DNA of 64,000 nt from Leptolinea sp. HRD-7 (GTDB taxonomy: Bacteria; Chloroflexota; Anaerolineae; Anaerolineales; Anaerolineaceae): positions 2,574,001-2,638,000 of the forward strand of contig AP024710.1 of the NCBI GenBank assembly GCA_024363285.1, written 5' to 3'. Position 1 is the first letter of the stretch, and each line of letters starts with the position of its first letter. The notes under the pieces are model-generated. The model was not told the origin of the DNA and ran no database searches. It saw nothing but the letters and a program-made list of their open reading frames with translations. Made by a program: the position numbers and the translations under genes. Shown here one piece after another: positions 1 through 8,522 of the stretch.

Positions 1-1
1 C

Positions 2-667
2 GCACCACTTCCAGTTGAAAAGGCTATAGAACTGGCGCGTAAAATAGCTGATGGTATGTCATATTGCCATAAAAATGGCGTGATCCACCGGGATTTGAAA
101 CCTGAGAATATTTTTATAACCGAAATTAACCAACCGGTTATCATGGATTTTGGATTGGCGTTGACAAAAGGCGCTCACCGGGTTACATACTCAAATTTAA
201 GCGCCACTATGGGAACACCGGATTATATGTCTCCGGAACAAATTGACGGTAGACGCGGTGACCAACGCACAGATATCTATGCGCTGGGCATTATTTTTTT
301 TGAAATGCTTACCGGTCGTCCACCATTTACTGGTGATTCACCTATGGTGGTTATGTCTCAACATTTGAATTCATTGCCCCCCAGGGTAGATAAATTGAAC
401 GCGGCGGTACCACAAAATATTGCCGCTATTGTTTCTACCTGCTTGCAGAAAGACCCGGACGCGCGTTTTTCATCTATGGACGCAATGATTGAAGCATTGG
501 ACAACCCAGAGGCGGTAGATACCAGAATATTGGATCGGAAACCACTTTCAACTGACGGCGGACCTTCACTGGCTATGCTTCAGATTTGGAAAGGGATTGG
601 ATTGTCCATTGGAGTGCTGATTGCATTAATTATTCTCGCCTTGATCCTGCAGACCATGAGACCATAA
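2..667 (+). CDS. Ser/Thr protein kinase, C-terminal part (5' truncated)
   Basis: This is the C-terminal part of a Hanks-type serine/threonine kinase that transfers phosphate from ATP to protein targets. The frame is open from base 2, so the glycine loop and catalytic lysine lie outside the window. Visible motifs in order are the catalytic loop HRDLKPEN, the Mg-binding DFG, and the activation-loop end GTPDYMSPEQ, followed by the C-lobe. After the kinase domain a short linker leads to one hydrophobic helix (about residues 195-217) that ends the protein, with no extracellular sensor domain. It is therefore probably a membrane-anchored cytoplasmic kinase. An internal ATG at 56 exists but would cut the domain, so it is not the real start. 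The next gene, a glutamine synthetase, starts 17 bases later, which suggests cotranscription. Confidence 0.9.
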   Translation, partial: APLPVEKAIELARKIADGMSYCHKNGVIHRDLKPENIFITEINQPVIMDFGLALTKGAHRVTYSNLSATMGTPDYMSPEQIDGRRGDQRTDIYALGIIFFEMLTGRPPFTGDSPMVVMSQHLNSLPPRVDKLNAAVPQNIAAIVSTCLQKDPDARFSSMDAMIEALDNPEAVDTRILDRKPLSTDGGPSLAMLQIWKGIGLSIGVLIALIILALILQTMRP

Positions 668-684
668 TTAAGGGGAGCGCGACT

Positions 685-2022
685 ATGACCGGGGAATTAT
701 CTAACGATGATATTGTAAAACTGACTGAGGAAAACCATATCCGGTTCATTGATCTTCAATTTACGGATATTGTCGGTGTGGTAAAAAACATCACCATCCC
801 CGCTCATGAATTACCCGCTGCGTTGGAACAGGGTATCTGGTTTGACGGTTCATCTATAGAAGGTTTTGCGCGTGTTGCTGAAAGCGACATGCATTTGCGC
901 CCTGATATATCCACTTACGCGATTGTCCCCTGGTTAACGGGTGATGACGCTACAGTGCGATTGATCTGTGATGTTTACACACCGGAAGGTCAACCATTTC
1001 AGGGAGATCCGCGCGGAGTGTTGCGGAAAGCTTTGGAGGCCGCCGGTGATATGGGGTTCTCGTATTTTACCGGGCCTGAACTTGAATTCTTTCTGTTTAA
1101 ATCCAATGATGGATGTGCTCCCGAAATTCCCAATCCACATGATGAGGGCAGTTATTTTGACGCGCCTTCGGATATGGCATCCGGCTTACGCCGTCAAATG
1201 ACCACCGCGCTGGAGGCATTCGGGTTGAAGGTGGAAGCCATGCACCATGAAGGTGCGCCGGGCCAGCATGAAATTGACTTTCGGTATTCTGATGCGTTGA
1301 AAACCGCCGACAGTGCCGTTACATTGCGGGTGGCTCTAAAGGTGATCGCGCAGCAAAACGGCCTGTATTGTTCCTTCATGCCGAAGCCGATCCGCGGGTT
1401 AAATGGGTCCGGAATGCATGTCCACCAGAGCCTCACGTACGCGGCAACCGGAAGGAACGCGTTTTCTGACCCCGGTGACCCGCATGGACTTTCACAAATT
1501 GCCAAGCAGTTCATTGCCGGGCAATTATTCCACGCGCGAGGAATGTGCGCTGTTCTGGCACCATTAATCAATTCGTATAAACGGTTGGTCGCCGGATATG
1601 AAGCCCCGGTGTATGTCACCTGGGCGCGAATCAACCGGTCGGCACTTATTCGAGTTCCCCGATCATCCGATGAATCGCTGGCACGGCTGGAATTACGCTG
1701 CCCGGATCCAAGTTGCAATCCATATCTGGCGTTTGCCGTTATGCTGGCAGCCGGGCTGGATGGAATTCGCCGGAATTTACCAGTACCAGAAGCCACGGAA
1801 GAAAATATCTACCTGCTGGAACGTAATTCACGCCCGAAATCATCCATTCTTCCGGGGTCTTTATCCCACGCGCTGGACGATCTGGAGAAGGATGAGGTCA
1901 TCTGCCAGGCGTTAGGGCCTCATGTTCTGGACAGGTTTGTCAGCGCGAAACGGTTAGAATGTGAAGATTTCCGACTGGAAGTCACACCGTGGGAATTAAA
2001 AAAATATCTGCCCAATTATTAA
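685..2022 (+). CDS. glnA: Glutamine synthetase, GSI-alpha-like (445 aa)
   Basis: Type I glutamine synthetase makes glutamine from glutamate, ammonia and ATP in the cytoplasm. Family signatures are visible: FDGSSIEGF near the N terminus, the metal/glutamate-site blocks GPELEFFLF and GAPGQHEIDF, the histidine block GSGMHVHQSL, and RLELRCPDPSCNPYLAF. At about 445 residues it lacks the roughly 25-residue insertion seen in the neighbouring paralogue, so it resembles the shorter GSI-alpha type. I chose ATG 685 because an AGGGGAG ribosome site lies about 8 bases upstream. An in-frame extension back to 586 would overlap the kinase gene and add no family sequence. It may be cotranscribed with the kinase. 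A GlnA-like gamma-glutamyl ligase acting on another amine cannot be excluded. Confidence 0.9.
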   Translation: MTGELSNDDIVKLTEENHIRFIDLQFTDIVGVVKNITIPAHELPAALEQGIWFDGSSIEGFARVAESDMHLRPDISTYAIVPWLTGDDATVRLICDVYTPEGQPFQGDPRGVLRKALEAAGDMGFSYFTGPELEFFLFKSNDGCAPEIPNPHDEGSYFDAPSDMASGLRRQMTTALEAFGLKVEAMHHEGAPGQHEIDFRYSDALKTADSAVTLRVALKVIAQQNGLYCSFMPKPIRGLNGSGMHVHQSLTYAATGRNAFSDPGDPHGLSQIAKQFIAGQLFHARGMCAVLAPLINSYKRLVAGYEAPVYVTWARINRSALIRVPRSSDESLARLELRCPDPSCNPYLAFAVMLAAGLDGIRRNLPVPEATEENIYLLERNSRPKSSILPGSLSHALDDLEKDEVICQALGPHVLDRFVSAKRLECEDFRLEVTPWELKKYLPNY

Positions 2023-2116
2023 TATATTGGCTTCTTTCTACATATCTATAGCTTTTTAAGTTGTTTTTACCTAAAAATCGGGTTTTTTAATGCCTTAATA
2101 TGCTCCATTTGGGTAA

Positions 2117-2145
2117 TGTACACGGGTAATATGGGTGAATATAAT
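2117..2145 (+). promoter_or_regulatory. Predicted sigma70-type promoter of the second glutamine synthetase
   Basis: A perfect TATAAT -10 lies at 2140-2145, 17 bases downstream of a 4/6 match -35 (TGTACA, 2117-2122). Direct repeats GGGTAAT (2111-2117 and 2124-2130) and GGGTGAAT (2133-2140) overlap the element and might bind a regulator. The predicted transcript start is about 50 bases before the gene. Confidence 0.6.
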
Positions 2146-2199
2146 CGAGACCATAAGTTAGAAATTGGTTTTTAAATGAAAAATCAAGGAGAGAACCAC

Positions 2200-3612
2200 A
2201 TGGCTAAGACAGTTGCAGATGTATTGGCGTTGGCCAAAGATGTAAAGATGGTGGATATTCGTTTCACCGATCTTCCGGGTCAGTGGCAGCATTTTTCCAT
2301 TCCTGTTCATCGGCTGAACGCTGAGTTGTTCGAAGAAGGTATTCCGTTTGATGGCTCATCCATCCGCGGGTTCCAGGAAATCCATGAGTCTGACATGCTT
2401 TTGAAACCAGATCCGGAAACCGCTTTTGTTGATCCTGTGGCGAACATACCGACCCTGGTGATCACCTGCGATGTTTATGATCCGGTCACCCTTCAGCCTT
2501 ACCTGCGTGACCCCCGCTACGTTGCTCGCAAAGCGGAAGCCTATTTGAAACAGACCGGGATTGCCGATACCGTTTACATGGGACCGGAAGCCGAGTTCTT
2601 CATCTTTGATAACGTCCGCTACTCCAGCAATACCTATGAATCTTTCTATTACGTTGACAGCGAAGAAGGTTGGTGGAACAGCGGCCGCGCTGACAAACAG
2701 AACTTTGGTGGTCAGATTTCTCCAAAGCGCGGTTATTTCCCTGTTCCACCCACCGATACCCTGCAGGACGTCCGCTCTGAGATCGTCATGGCTCTGGAAA
2801 AAGCCGGCGTCGTGATGGAGATCCATCACCACGAAGTGGCTACCGCCGGCCAGACCGAACTGGGTCTTAAATTCAATACTCTGACCCGCCAGGGTGATAA
2901 TTTACTGCTCTACAAATACATTGCCAAGAACGTTGCCCGCAAAAACGGCAAAACAGCTACCTTCATGCCCAAACCGCTGTTCGGTGACAATGGCTCCGGT
3001 ATGCACGTGCACTCTTCTCTGTGGAAAGGTAATACTAACGTTTTCTATGATGCCGCTGGTTATGCCGGCCTTTCTGACACAGCGAAGTATTACATCGGTG
3101 GTATTTTGAAACACGCTCCGGCTTTGCTGGCGTTGACTTCCCCCACCACTAACTCCTTCCGCCGTTTGGTTCCCGGTTTTGAAGCACCGGTAAACCTGGC
3201 CTATTCGCAGCGCAATCGCTCGGCCATTTGCCGTATTCCGGTGACCAAGAGCTCAAAAGCCAAACGTGTTGAATTCCGTGCGCCCGATCCCTCCAGCAAT
3301 CCGTATCTATGCTTCTCCGCTATTCTGATGGCCGGTCTGGATGGTATTCAGAACCGTATCGACCCGGGCGAACCTCAGGACAAAGACCTGTACGAATTGC
3401 CTGCTGAAGAAGCTAAGAAAATCAAACAGGTTCCCGGTTCTTTGAGTGATGTTCTGGCTGCCCTGGAGGCGGATCACGACTTCTTGTTGAAGGGTGATGT
3501 ATTTACCAAGGATATGCTTGAAGCATACATTTCCTACAAGAAGGTGAATGAACTGGATCCAATGCGGCTCCGCCCGACTCCTTACGAATTCAGCCTGTAC
3601 TTCGATATCTAA
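2200..3612 (+). CDS. glnA: Glutamine synthetase, GSI-beta-like (470 aa)
   Basis: This is a second type I glutamine synthetase, probably the main ammonium-assimilating enzyme. It carries [18 protein letters not shown], the block around [25 protein letters not shown] and [17 protein letters not shown]. Unlike its neighbour it has the inserted segment around [13 protein letters not shown] and the following [11 protein letters not shown]. It also has [19 protein letters not shown], which aligns with the region around the adenylylated tyrosine of enterobacterial GlnA. These are GSI-beta traits. An AAGGAGAG site (2186-2193) supports ATG 2200 over an in-frame ATG at 2176. Codons look more C-ending than in neighbours, suggesting strong expression. 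It has its own promoter upstream and an unusual inverted-repeat set downstream. Confidence 0.94.
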   Translation: MAKTVADVLALAKDVKMVDIRFTDLPGQWQHFSIPVHRLNAELFEEGIPFDGSSIRGFQEIHESDMLLKPDPETAFVDPVANIPTLVITCDVYDPVTLQPYLRDPRYVARKAEAYLKQTGIADTVYMGPEAEFFIFDNVRYSSNTYESFYYVDSEEGWWNSGRADKQNFGGQISPKRGYFPVPPTDTLQDVRSEIVMALEKAGVVMEIHHHEVATAGQTELGLKFNTLTRQGDNLLLYKYIAKNVARKNGKTATFMPKPLFGDNGSGMHVHSSLWKGNTNVFYDAAGYAGLSDTAKYYIGGILKHAPALLALTSPTTNSFRRLVPGFEAPVNLAYSQRNRSAICRIPVTKSSKAKRVEFRAPDPSSNPYLCFSAILMAGLDGIQNRIDPGEPQDKDLYELPAEEAKKIKQVPGSLSDVLAALEADHDFLLKGDVFTKDMLEAYISYKKVNELDPMRLRPTPYEFSLYFDI

Positions 3613-3648
3613 AATCGCCTGCGAGAACGACATTTCTCCTTTTCCTGA

Positions 3649-3705
3649 GACCGCCGAAAACTGACCGCCGACCACACTGGCCTGCTTTCAGCGTTCGGCG
3701 GTCAG
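3649..3705 (+). other. Competing inverted repeats downstream of glnA
   Basis: A perfect 11-bp inverted repeat pairs CTGACCGCCGA (3661-3671) with TCGGCGGTCAG (3695-3705). A second left arm, GACCGCCGAA (3649-3658), can pair with the same right arm over 10 bp. The T-run after it is weak, so this may be a poor terminator or an mRNA 3'-end processing structure. The arms are certain; the function is inferred. Confidence 0.5.
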
Positions 3706-3742
3706 GTTTAAATACACATTCTGTTTACAGGTACATGTTACA

Positions 3743-6049
3743 ATGACAAACACGGACGGGTGGGCAGCTATGGGCAAACAGGAAAACTTAATCTCCGGGG
3801 AAAATGACACACGTCTGCTGGAAGCTTTAGCCAGCTTAAACCAGATCAGCGGAACGATCAACCGCATCGGGTCTGAGGATGTGATCAGCAGTGAAGACAG
3901 TCTGCGATTGATCGTGGAAAGCGCCATTCGTGTTGTTCCGGGGTCATCAGCTGTAATTTATACGTTTGACGAAACACGAGATGGATTTTCGAACAGTACA
4001 CGTGTTTCAGCGGAACCCGTTGAGGGGAAAATATTCAGATCTCAAGCAGAATCGGATGATATTCCGAGAGAGAATGGATTTGGTATCCGGGCAGTCAAGC
4101 GTCGCCGAAGTGTTCTTTCTTATGAAGAGAAGGACATTGCAATCCATCCATATTTTTCCGAAGCCGGTGTTAAAGCCGTCGGCTGTTTTCCTCTGATCGT
4201 TGTAGAACAGGTAGTAGGCGTTTTATACGTCTACTTGCAAGAGAACCGAACATTTACCCGGCTTGAATTACTTATGCTAGATAATTTTGTCAATCAGGCA
4301 GCCATGGCTATCTATCACTCACGTAGACTGGCCAGCATGCGGCAAGATCTTGAGCACAGGGAAGCCGAAATTGAACAACTGAACCGCGCCGGGTTGTTGA
4401 TCTCTTCTCGGTTGAAATTAGAAGAGACCCTCGAATCCATTTTGCAACTCGCTCTCGATTTAACTGGCGCTCATTATGGGATTTTCCGGTTAGTCGACCG
4501 TAGCGGTGACAATCTGGTCACACGCGCGTATGCCGGGAATGATATGACACGCCCGAAAACAGAGTTATTGCCCTTACGAGGCAATAGTGTGATGGCATTT
4601 GTGGCCCGTAGCCGGCAGCCAATTTTGATCAGCGATCTACAAGCCGAACCATGGGCAAAGATATATTATCCGTTGGATCCGGGTTTGCGCATGCGCTCAG
4701 AACTGGCTGTACCACTCATCAATTCCAGTGGACGGTTGGAAGGCGTTTTGAACCTTGAAAGCCCGGAACCCGGAGCTTTCAATGAAAATCACAGCCATAT
4801 ACTCCAAACTATGGCTACATTCGCCGTTACAGCCATACAAGAAGTCCGGCTTCTCGATGCGTTACAAGATGTTGCTCGCCTGATCATTACACAGCCCTGT
4901 GACTCTGTCCTTGAAAATGTGACATCATTAGCATGCGATCTTTTGAATGCTTCCGTCAGCGCATTATGGCTTAGAGATGACCAGAACCTGGTATTAAAGA
5001 CATCATCTGGAGGGTTTATTCACGGTGAGATAATACCTGTGGAGGGAAGTTTAACAGGGCAGGCAATTCTTAGTCGAGACGCGGTTGTAGCATACGATGT
5101 GCGCACAGACCCGCGGTTTCACAGGAAAGACCTGGCAAAATCGCAAAACTGGACCCGCGCGTTGATCGTCCCATTGTTGACCGGCGACTCGGAAATGCCA
5201 TTGGGTGCTCTGGGTGTATACAGTTCGTCACCTGATCAGGGTAAATTCGCAGAGTCCGATTGGGATAAGAAAGTTCTTACGTTCTTATCTCACTATGCGG
5301 TTCTGGCTTTGCAAAATGAAAGACGTCAACAGGAGTTGAGGGCGGCTCAGGAGCAGCGTTCAGTCGCCGAGACATTTGCCGCTATCGGCGATATCGCCTC
5401 AAATCTTCTCCACCACCTCAATAATAAAGTAGGCACAATACCGGTGCGTGTGCAGAGTATTCAGGATAAGTGTGCGCTGGCACTCAATGCAGACCCATAC
5501 TTGAATAATAACCTGGCAGAAATTGAACGTTGTGCCATGGAAGCCATGCAGACAGTACGCGATAATCTGTCGCATTTGCGGCCAATCCGGTTAGAACCAG
5601 TATGCGTTGAAGCCCGGATATCTGAAGCACTTCATGCCGCTCAATTGCCTCCGGGTATAAACGTCCGAATGGAGGGTGTTTCCCATTTACCGCTTGTGAA
5701 AGCAGGCGGTCAAAGTTTGACCTTTGTGTTTACAAACTTGATTGAAAATGCTGCTGATGCTATGCAGGGTAAAGGGGTAATTTCCATTCAAGGTCAATCA
5801 ACAGAGCAATGGGTTGAAATCGTGATTCATGATGATGGTCCAGGCATTCCTGTTGAACTTCAAGACCGTATCTTTGAATTAACATTTTCTGGAAGGTCTG
5901 CGCAACGGCCCGGGAAACTTGGATTTGGATTATGGTGGGTCAAGACGTTAATGACCCGCCTGGGTGGCTCAATTTGTGTGGAGAGTGATGGAAAACATGG
6001 AACAACGTTCCGGCTTTGTCTGCCGCGCGTGGAGGAAAACATACAATGA
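3743..6049 (+). CDS. Triple-GAF sensor histidine kinase
   Basis: This is a soluble two-component sensor kinase of 768 residues. I see three GAF-type sensory domains (about 25-195, 205-370 and 375-530). They are followed by a dimerisation/phosphoacceptor helix with LLHHLNNK (His557/His558) and a C-terminal HATPase domain with NLIENAADAM, DDGPGIP and GFGLWWVKTLMTRLGG. No membrane segment is visible, so it should sense cytoplasmic or diffusible signals. The phosphoacceptor box departs from the usual HE/DxxxP pattern. The start is uncertain: ATG 3743 has no clear ribosome site, and ATG 3770 in the same frame is possible. Its stop overlaps the start of the response regulator by 4 bases (ATGA), so the two are almost certainly cognate partners. 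Confidence 0.9.
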   Translation: MTNTDGWAAMGKQENLISGENDTRLLEALASLNQISGTINRIGSEDVISSEDSLRLIVESAIRVVPGSSAVIYTFDETRDGFSNSTRVSAEPVEGKIFRSQAESDDIPRENGFGIRAVKRRRSVLSYEEKDIAIHPYFSEAGVKAVGCFPLIVVEQVVGVLYVYLQENRTFTRLELLMLDNFVNQAAMAIYHSRRLASMRQDLEHREAEIEQLNRAGLLISSRLKLEETLESILQLALDLTGAHYGIFRLVDRSGDNLVTRAYAGNDMTRPKTELLPLRGNSVMAFVARSRQPILISDLQAEPWAKIYYPLDPGLRMRSELAVPLINSSGRLEGVLNLESPEPGAFNENHSHILQTMATFAVTAIQEVRLLDALQDVARLIITQPCDSVLENVTSLACDLLNASVSALWLRDDQNLVLKTSSGGFIHGEIIPVEGSLTGQAILSRDAVVAYDVRTDPRFHRKDLAKSQNWTRALIVPLLTGDSEMPLGALGVYSSSPDQGKFAESDWDKKVLTFLSHYAVLALQNERRQQELRAAQEQRSVAETFAAIGDIASNLLHHLNNKVGTIPVRVQSIQDKCALALNADPYLNNNLAEIERCAMEAMQTVRDNLSHLRPIRLEPVCVEARISEALHAAQLPPGINVRMEGVSHLPLVKAGGQSLTFVFTNLIENAADAMQGKGVISIQGQSTEQWVEIVIHDDGPGIPVELQDRIFELTFSGRSAQRPGKLGFGLWWVKTLMTRLGGSICVESDGKHGTTFRLCLPRVEENIQ

Positions 6050-7143
6050 CACAATCACCATTTTTCGCTCTCGTAGTTGAAGATGACCGGTCATGGCAAC
6101 AAATTCTGGTTGAAATCCTGACCGATTGCGGTCTAAAGGTAAATACGGCCGGGAATCTGGATGATGCCTTGTTCGAGTTGAAATCTAAACCACACCGTAT
6201 TGCTGTCGTTGATCTGTCTCTTTCGCCCAATGATCATAACAATTTTGATGGACTCAAGGTGTTAGAAGCCGCCAGAAAAATGGACCCGAACTGCCGGACA
6301 ATTCTTTTGACCGGTTTTGCCACAGTGGAACTGGCTGTTACCGCACTTACGGATTATGGCGTGTTTACATTCTTACGAAAAGAAAGTTTTCATCGGGGAC
6401 AATTTAAAGAGGTGATTTCTCGGGCTCTCGCCAGCGCACCGCAGATACATCAGGTGGTTTCATCAAATACGCCTGACAAAAACAAAAATGCGGGATTTGC
6501 CGCTCGAGCAACTGTTGATAGCTCTGAGACTGGAAAGCGAAAGGCATTGATCGTAGAAGACGATGCCGGGTGGAGAAGCATCCTGGAAGAGTTACTAACC
6601 GATGCCGGCTTCCAGGTACGGGTTTGTGCCAGTTTCGGTGAAGGGCTTGGGTATTTACGCCGCGAAAGGATATCACTGGCAGTAGTTGACTTGTTGCTTA
6701 ATGGCGGTTCAACGAATCTAATGGAACAACATCTTTCCAGCGAAGACCTGGACGGTTATCAGTTGCTGTCCAGTACACGTGCCAGCGGGGTACCCACAAT
6801 TGTCGTCAGCGGAGTGGGTTCGCCGGACGAGATCAAACGCGCTTACGCGGAAGAATCTATATTTGCCTATTTGGAAAAGCAGTCTTTTGATAGAGCATCC
6901 TTTTTAAAAATTGTAGAAGATGCCAGCAAGGCGCTCGCGGCAAATAATGAACTATCTGTTCTAACAGATAGAGAACGCGAAGTATTTGACCTTCTGGCGC
7001 AGGGAATGACGAATAAAGAAATCGCCGAAAAGCTTGTGATCACAACGAACACGGTAAAACGCCATTTGAAATCAGTATTTGAAAAACTGGACGTACATAC
7101 AAGGGCGGCTGCCGCCGCGAAAGCTATCGGAAAATCTGGCTAA
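6046..7143 (+). CDS. Dual-receiver response regulator with LuxR-type HTH
   Basis: This is the partner of the upstream sensor kinase. It has two receiver domains: residues about 4-130 with acidic pair EDD and phospho-acceptor Asp56, and about 165-290 with EDD and Asp215. A C-terminal LuxR/NarL helix-turn-helix follows (about 300-365: LTDREREVFDLLAQGMTNKE and TNTVKRHLKSVFEKL). Two receivers before one DNA-binding domain are less common than one and may allow two inputs. ATG 6046 overlaps the kinase stop as ATGA, with GGAGG at 6031-6035, so the longer 6016 start is rejected. Its targets cannot be read from the sequence. A clear hairpin terminator follows at 7179. Confidence 0.9.
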   Translation: MTQSPFFALVVEDDRSWQQILVEILTDCGLKVNTAGNLDDALFELKSKPHRIAVVDLSLSPNDHNNFDGLKVLEAARKMDPNCRTILLTGFATVELAVTALTDYGVFTFLRKESFHRGQFKEVISRALASAPQIHQVVSSNTPDKNKNAGFAARATVDSSETGKRKALIVEDDAGWRSILEELLTDAGFQVRVCASFGEGLGYLRRERISLAVVDLLLNGGSTNLMEQHLSSEDLDGYQLLSSTRASGVPTIVVSGVGSPDEIKRAYAEESIFAYLEKQSFDRASFLKIVEDASKALAANNELSVLTDREREVFDLLAQGMTNKEIAEKLVITTNTVKRHLKSVFEKLDVHTRAAAAAKAIGKSG

Positions 7144-7178
7144 TAATCGTGTTTAGTTCATTCAATTGGTTTACAATC

Positions 7179-7216
7179 CTGCCTGATACTTAATTTCGAT
7201 ATCAGGCAGTTTTCTT
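7179..7216 (+). terminator. Rho-independent terminator of the kinase/regulator operon
   Basis: A perfect 10-bp stem pairs CTGCCTGATA (7179-7188) with TATCAGGCAG (7200-7209), with an 11-base loop and the T-rich tail TTTTCTT. The tail ends directly at the ATG of lysA, an unusually tight arrangement. Confidence 0.85.
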
Positions 7217-8518
7217 ATGACATTGAATGACCTTTTCCCAAAAACAGCCCGATTTGGGGCAGATGGATTAATCACTATCGCGGGTGTTGACCTGAATTTG
7301 TTGGCCGATACATATGGCACACCACTTTACCTTTATGACGCCTCTACAATTAATGGATCCTATTCTCTATTGACAGAGCTCCTTAAACAAAATTATTCTG
7401 GAAAGGCTCAGATCGCTTACGCATCCAAAGCCTATCTATCCCTCAAATTTGCGAAAAAACTGGCTCGCACCGATGCATCCATCGACGTCGTATCGCTGAG
7501 TGAACTTGAGATAGCTTTAGAGGCTGGTTTTCCGCCCGAAAGAATCCATTTACACGGCAACAACAAATCTCGGGAGGAAATCCATTCAGCTATTGCCAAT
7601 CGGATTGGCTCAATCGTTATAGACAGCACGGACGAACTAGAATTTGTTGAAGCGATCTGCGAGGGCATGCAGGTAAGGCAAAAAATCTGGTTACGTATTA
7701 ATCCCAATATTGCCGTCAATACGCATAAGGCTGTTCAGACCGGACATGGCGCCAGTAAGTTTGGTATAGAGGCTGCTAATGGTGAAGCGGAACATGTCAT
7801 TCGGCTGGCTTTGAAAAGCGAATCACTTCATCTGACAGGTATCCATACCCATCTGGGGTCACAAATATTTCATCCTGCGGAGTTCGGCCAGGCGGTTGTA
7901 GCAATGCTTGAACTGGGAAAAACAGCCGGATTTCATCCTGATGTTGTTTGTCCGGGAGGAGGTTGGGGGGTTCCATACACCATAGATGATCCATTTATAG
8001 ATCCAAACGAATGGATTGCCACAATTAGTAAGGCTGCCACTGACTGGTGTAGAACGGAAAACTGTCCACTGCCTGAGTTGGTGATCGAGCCTGGACGTTT
8101 CATGGTAGCTCGGTCTGGCGTAGCCCTGTATCGGGTGGGTTCAACGAAACAATCGCAAAATGGTGACTGGATCGCTGCGGTTGATGGAGGCATGGCAGAT
8201 AACCCGCGAGTGGCGCTGTACGGGTCAAAATACGAGGCTATGCTCGTGGGAGATGGTTCCAAACGCCCGGTTGAAACTATGCGGCTGGTAGGCCGTTTCT
8301 GTGAGTCCGGGGATGAGCTTATTCCTGCTATCACCATGCCTCGCTTGCAGCGGGGTGATTTAATTGCCATTCCTGTAAGCGGAGCTTATCAATTGAGTAT
8401 GGCTTCAAACTACAATCTGGCAGACAGGCCGTGTGTTCTATGGGTGGAAAATGGTGCTGTCGAGGTGCTGCAGAGACGCGAACACGCGGCTCGGTCAGAC
8501 TGGTGGCAGGGGGAATGA
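7217..8518 (+). CDS. lysA: Diaminopimelate decarboxylase
   Basis: LysA is a PLP enzyme that converts meso-diaminopimelate to lysine and CO2, the last step of lysine synthesis. The 433-residue length fits the family. The N-terminal barrel has TYGTPLYLYD and the PLP lysine in AYASKAYLSLKF (Lys71). HTHLGSQI, PGGGWGVPYT (phosphate-binding glycine loop) and EPGRFMVA follow. The C-terminal beta domain has the active-site Cys in GRFCESGDEL and, near the end, GAYQLSMASNYN. ATG 7217 has no ribosome-binding site, because the preceding bases are the terminator's T-run. Translation may be leaderless or depend on another start, but all later in-frame starts would cut into the domain. The gene converges with dinG, with a 4-base gap between the stops. 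Confidence 0.93.
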   Translation: MTLNDLFPKTARFGADGLITIAGVDLNLLADTYGTPLYLYDASTINGSYSLLTELLKQNYSGKAQIAYASKAYLSLKFAKKLARTDASIDVVSLSELEIALEAGFPPERIHLHGNNKSREEIHSAIANRIGSIVIDSTDELEFVEAICEGMQVRQKIWLRINPNIAVNTHKAVQTGHGASKFGIEAANGEAEHVIRLALKSESLHLTGIHTHLGSQIFHPAEFGQAVVAMLELGKTAGFHPDVVCPGGGWGVPYTIDDPFIDPNEWIATISKAATDWCRTENCPLPELVIEPGRFMVARSGVALYRVGSTKQSQNGDWIAAVDGGMADNPRVALYGSKYEAMLVGDGSKRPVETMRLVGRFCESGDELIPAITMPRLQRGDLIAIPVSGAYQLSMASNYNLADRPCVLWVENGAVEVLQRREHAARSDWWQGE

Positions 8519-8522
8519 CCAT

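Noticed and set aside
1194-1796. A 200-residue open frame opposite the first glutamine synthetase
   Set aside because: No motif and no ribosome site; it fully overlaps a recognised gene.
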